Source: Streptomyces composti
GTDB taxonomy: Bacteria; Actinomycetota; Actinomycetes; Streptomycetales; Streptomycetaceae
Direction: 5' to 3'
DNA: 53,237 nucleotides
NCBI RefSeq assembly: GCF_012034205.1
Contig: NZ_JAATEM010000042.1
Span: 1 to 53,237, forward strand
A model generated the notes under the pieces. The model worked only from the letters and a program-made list of their open reading frames with translations. It ran no database searches and had not been told where the DNA came from. Positions 50,388 through 53,237 of this stretch are shown here, piece by piece. A program made the position numbers and the translations under genes. Position 1 is the stretch's first letter, and the number at the start of each line of letters is the position of its first letter.

Positions 50388-51644
50388 ATGTCCGACAAAG
50401 GCAGTGTGGCCGCTGCGCGTAGCGCCTACGGCCCGCCGGGCTCGTGTGTGCTGCTCAAGCACGGCGAGATCTTCCTCAAGGGCCGTAACCGCCACCGGTT
50501 CACCGAGCAGCTGCACGACAATCTGCGGTACGCGCTGCGCGGGATCGGCGGCTCGACATGGATCAAGAAGGCGGGGAACGTGACCGTCATCGGCGGGCAG
50601 GTGCCCCAGGAGGCTCTGGTGGAGCGGGCCCGCAGGGTGATCGGCTTCAGTTCGGTGGAGCCGGCCGTGCGGGTGCCCAGTGATCTGGACGCCATCACGG
50701 CGGCGGCTGTCGACGTGCTGCGCGGGTCCCGCGAGGGCACCACCTTCGCCGTGCGGACCAAGCGGCGGAACAAGCGGTTCCCGCTGAGCTCGTTCGAGGT
50801 CGACGCCCGCCTCGGGGCCGCACTGCTCGAGCAGGTTCCGGGGCTCCGGGTGGACCTCGACCGGCCGGACGTCACGCTGGCCGTGGAGATCGACCGCAAG
50901 GAGACCTACCTGTCCTGGCGGCGGATCCCGGGCCTGCGCGGCCTGCCCGTCGGCTCCAGCGGCCGCGCGCTGGTGCTGCTGTCCGGGGGCTACGACTCCC
51001 CCGTGGCCGCGCACCGGGCCATGCGGCGGGGCCTGGCCTGCGACTTCGTGCACTTCACGGGCGCGCCGTACACCAACCCCTCCTCCATGTACAAGGCATA
51101 CGCCCTGGCCCGTGAGCTGAACCGCTACCAGCAGCCCGGGAACCTGTACGTGATCGCTCTCGGCAAGGCGCAGAAGCAGCTCGCCGTGGCCGGGGCCGGA
51201 CGGCTGCAGGTGGTGGCCCAGCGGCGGCTGATGGTGCGCACCGCCTCCGCGCTGGCCGCCCGTACCGGTGCCGAGGCACTGGTGACGGGCGACAGCCTGG
51301 GGCAGGTGGCGAGCCAGACGCTGGCCAACATGGTGGCCGTGGAGGAGGCGTCGGACCTGCCGGTGCTGCGGCCGCTGATCAGCTGGGACAAGCAGGAGAT
51401 CATCGACGAGGCGACCACCATCGGCACCGCGGGGATCTCGGTCCTGCCGGACGAGGACTGCTGCAGCCTGCTGACCCCGCCCCGGGTCAGCACCCGTGCC
51501 CGCCTCTCCCAGCTGCACTCCGTGGAGAAGCGGCTCGACCTGGAGGAAGCCGTCGAGGCGATGGTGGAATCCGCCCAGGTGTTCACGCCGGTGGCCGAGG
51601 AGGCGGCCGCGGAGACGGAGGAGCGGAGCCCGGCTCCGGTGTGA
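50388..51644 (+). CDS. thiI: tRNA uracil 4-sulfurtransferase ThiI
   Basis: A 418-residue protein without the C-terminal rhodanese domain. The ferredoxin-like/THUMP N-terminal half (CVLLKHGEIFLKGRNRHRF to TYLSWRRIPGLRGLPV) is followed by the PP-loop LVLLSGGYDSPVAAHRAM (SGGYDS 199-204). LVTGDSLGQVASQTLANM, the DEDCCSLLTP region (probable catalytic Cys about 367) and PRVSTRARLSQLHSVE complete the family pattern. It makes 4-thiouridine at tRNA position 8 and may supply sulfur for thiazole. I start at ATG 50388, with GGAGAGG upstream. An in-frame ATG at 50274 would add a Cys/His-rich 38-residue extension. No iscS or thiamine gene lies nearby. Confidence 0.9.
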   Translation: MSDKGSVAAARSAYGPPGSCVLLKHGEIFLKGRNRHRFTEQLHDNLRYALRGIGGSTWIKKAGNVTVIGGQVPQEALVERARRVIGFSSVEPAVRVPSDLDAITAAAVDVLRGSREGTTFAVRTKRRNKRFPLSSFEVDARLGAALLEQVPGLRVDLDRPDVTLAVEIDRKETYLSWRRIPGLRGLPVGSSGRALVLLSGGYDSPVAAHRAMRRGLACDFVHFTGAPYTNPSSMYKAYALARELNRYQQPGNLYVIALGKAQKQLAVAGAGRLQVVAQRRLMVRTASALAARTGAEALVTGDSLGQVASQTLANMVAVEEASDLPVLRPLISWDKQEIIDEATTIGTAGISVLPDEDCCSLLTPPRVSTRARLSQLHSVEKRLDLEEAVEAMVESAQVFTPVAEEAAAETEERSPAPV

Positions 51645-51711
51645 TCCGGGAGCTTCTCCTCTGCGGTGCCGCACCGTCCGGCCCTGCGGCGGCCCCGCGG
51701 GGCGGCACGGT

Positions 51712-51755
51712 CTGCCCCGCGGAGGCGGCACGCCTGCCCCGCGGAGGCGGCACGG
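51712..51755. repeat. 22-base tandem duplication after thiI
   Basis: CTGCCCCGCGGAGGCGGCAC begins both copies (51712-51733 and 51734-51755), and a third partial GCCGCCCCGCGG follows. Each contains the palindrome CCGCGG, so the array can fold into hairpins. It lies between the convergent thiI and ferredoxin-like genes and may serve as the terminator. Confidence 0.75.
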
Positions 51756-51849
51756 GCCGCCCCGCGGGTGCTCAACCGCTCGCGCACGGTATCCGGACGG
51801 ATCGCGGTCTCGGCTCCCCGTACCGCCTGACCCGGGCAGGTCGCGGCCC

Positions 51850-52191
51850 TCAGCTGCCCGTGCTGCGGCGCGGCGGCGTGAAGGCGTACGGGTCGAGGAT
51901 CTCGGGGCAGGGCGCCACGCCGGGACCGCCCGCCCGTACCCAGGCGGCGATGTCCTCCGTGGCGTCCGCGTCGTTGACCAGCCCCAGCCACACCGGCCGG
52001 GCGCCGGCCGCCCGCCCCGCGGAGGACGGCTGCACGACCACGACATTGGCCTGATCGCACACGTCCAGGCAGGCCGAGACGCGCACCGGCGCCTCGCCGC
52101 GCAGGCGTGCGGTCTGGGCCGCGTGGTCGACACCGGTCACCTTGGCGGTGCCGCAGCAGCAGTCCCGGCACACCACGATCCGGCACGGCAC
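51850..52191 (-). CDS. (2Fe-2S) ferredoxin domain-containing protein
   Basis: A 113-residue protein of the thioredoxin-like ferredoxin type. CRIVVCRDCCCGTAKVTGVD supplies the first cysteines and VRVSACLDVCDQANVVVVQPS the second pair (C-x3-C). RPVWLGLVNDADATEDIAAWVRAGGPG is the typical end. It probably carries electrons in the cytoplasm. I start at GTG 52191, where AGGGGA stands seven bases upstream. The same open frame extends upstream without a stop into a histidine-kinase fragment. The partner enzyme is unknown. Confidence 0.85.
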   Translation of the reverse strand: MPCRIVVCRDCCCGTAKVTGVDHAAQTARLRGEAPVRVSACLDVCDQANVVVVQPSSAGRAAGARPVWLGLVNDADATEDIAAWVRAGGPGVAPCPEILDPYAFTPPRRSTGS

Positions 52192-52459
52192 ACCGAAGTC
52201 CCCTGGCCCGTCCGCCCCTGCCCCTGCTCCTGCCCCTGCTGTCGAGGCCTCGTCCGCTCCGGACGCCTGGTCGCCCCTGGTCCCGGGCACGCCGGACCAC
52301 CACCCTCTCCCCGGGGAGATCCGCCCCGGTGTCCACGGAGGTGGCGACGACGTGAGTCTCCTGGCTCTCGGGTCACGGCTCACCCCGGCCTTCCCGCCCT
52401 CGGTGGGAGCGGTGGCGCGAAGACCGCGCGAGGTGCACACGTCTCGGACGGCCCCATCA

Positions 52460-52626
52460 GTCGCCCCCCGGTGCCGGGCCGCCGGCAGGCGGAGGGTGAA
52501 GACCGAGCCGGCGCCGGGTCGGCCGCTCGCCTCGGCGGTGCCGCCGTGCGCGGCCGGCAGGTGGCGGACGACGGGCAGGCCGAGGCCACTGCCGCCGCCG
52601 GGAGGGATCATCCGGCCGGCCCGGCG
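52460..52626 (-). pseudogene. C-terminal fragment of a sensor histidine kinase
   Basis: RMIPPGGGSGLGLPVVRHL, PAAHGGTAEASGRPGAGSVF and TLRLPAARHR form the G2 box and final strands of a HATPase domain from a HAMP-type kinase. No N, G1 or phosphoacceptor boxes and no start codon with ribosome site are found upstream. Only some 50 residues remain. The frame stays open into the ferredoxin-like gene (51850-52191), with about 90 low-quality codons between. The rest of 52192-52823 shows no further gene. Confidence 0.65.
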
Positions 52627-52823
52627 GTGCTCGCGGGCCGGCCTGCGTGTGCGCAGGTGACGAGGTGTTTCCCGTTTCCCGGCCGCAGAGGCGACAGACA
52701 CGGCTTGACCGGCCTGCCACGGGCGGCGAAGCCTGTCGGTGAACGCGCTGCGCAACTGATCGGCAGCATTGAGTGATCGGCGGAGCCGGCAGCCGTCGGC
52801 GTCCGGGCAGGAGGAAGCGCACC

Positions 52824-53237
52824 ATGGGTCCTTGTCACGTTCCGCCCACCCACGACCCGGAGGTCATCAAGACCGTCTACGCGGTCGGCCGCCGGCTCGG
52901 CGTGTCCGACAAGGTGATGCTGGCCGGGTTCGAGGCCGGCTGGGTCGAGTCACACATGAACAACCTTCCGTGCGGCGACCGCGACTCGCTCGGCGTCTTC
53001 CAGCAGCGGCCCAGCCAGGGGTGGGGCACGCCCGAGCAGATCATGAACGTCTCGTACGCCGCGGAGCAGTTCTTCGTCCGGGCGGTGCGCGTGGAGCAGC
53101 AGTTCCCCGGGCTCACCGCCGGGCAGACGGCGCAGAAGGTCCAGCGGTCGGCGTTCCCCGAGCGCTACGACCGGGCGGAGGCCAAGGCCAGAGCCCTGCT
53201 GGAGGAGGCGGCGCGGGCCGTGGGTCCCGGCCGGTCT
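52824..53237 (+). CDS. Lysozyme-like (SLT-type) domain protein, partial at window end
   Basis: ATG 52824 follows GCAGGAGGAAGCGCACC. The frame stays open for 138 codons to the window end. VIKTVYAVGRRLGVSDKVML, AGFEAGWVESHMNNLPCGDR, DSLGVFQQRPSQGWGTPEQI, and FPERYDRAEAKARALLEEA belong to the actinobacterial lysozyme-like family. The Glu in AGWVESHMNN is the likely catalytic residue. No signal peptide precedes the domain (N-terminus MGPCHVPPTHDPE), which is unusual for a wall-active enzyme. Further domains may follow beyond 53237. Confidence 0.8.
   Translation, partial: MGPCHVPPTHDPEVIKTVYAVGRRLGVSDKVMLAGFEAGWVESHMNNLPCGDRDSLGVFQQRPSQGWGTPEQIMNVSYAAEQFFVRAVRVEQQFPGLTAGQTAQKVQRSAFPERYDRAEAKARALLEEAARAVGPGRS

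Overview
The window is chromosomal DNA from a streptomycete or close relative. Base composition is very GC rich with strongly GC-biased third codon positions. GTG starts and ATGA/GTGA stop-start overlaps are frequent. Several Streptomyces marker loci are present: dasR-dasABC-dasD with its dre operators, argF, arcA, a Hen1/Pnkp RNA-repair pair, and a VMAP-type NTPase system. I saw no tRNA, rRNA, CRISPR array, transposase or integrase.

Layout. 0-1.2 kb: end of a CoA-linked aromatic-acid pathway (FAD hydroxylase, enoyl-CoA hydratase). 1.4-1.85 kb: a small HATPase anti-sigma-like protein. 1.86-15.2 kb: argF and arcA enclose a sugar-utilisation island. Its left arm encodes a binding protein, two permeases, a ROK regulator and a Gfo/Idh/MocA oxidoreductase. 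Its divergent right arm encodes an MDR dehydrogenase, a TIM-barrel isomerase, a GH63-like hydrolase and a debranching-enzyme-like hydrolase. The substrate is not known; an alpha-glucoside is my best inference. No ATPase gene is present, so a shared ATPase such as MsiK is presumed.

15.5-31.7 kb is the most unusual region. It holds a stand-alone HExxH peptide-hydroxylase-like enzyme with a short putative precursor peptide upstream and competing hairpins between them, then a CPA2 antiporter. Next is a tightly coupled three-gene operon: EAD2-VMAP-C protein, MoxR AAA ATPase, and a 1560-residue vWA-like/NB-ARC/TPR protein. Directly upstream of that operon lies Hen1-Pnkp, which repairs and 2'-O-methylates cleaved RNA. 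I read this as a candidate biological-conflict and RiPP-type island with RNA repair beside it.

31.8-37.3 kb: housekeeping and conserved hypothetical genes (F420-type LLM oxidoreductase, small coiled-coil protein, DUF6099-like protein, MazG-like pyrophosphohydrolase, RecF-like ATPase, SepF-like protein, YdeI-like protein). 37.4-43.4 kb: the chitobiose/GlcNAc locus dasD-dasC-dasB-dasA with divergent dasR and three dre-like sites. 43.5-48 kb: DUF6624-like protein, DHFR-like reductase, AlkD-like repair protein, a frameshifted remnant and a secreted TAP-type peptidase. 48-53.2 kb: a scarred region. A truncated GT87-like membrane gene abuts a truncated response regulator whose histidine kinase is intact. 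It also holds thiI, a (2Fe-2S) ferredoxin-like gene, a histidine-kinase C-terminal fragment, and a lysozyme-like protein running off the window end.
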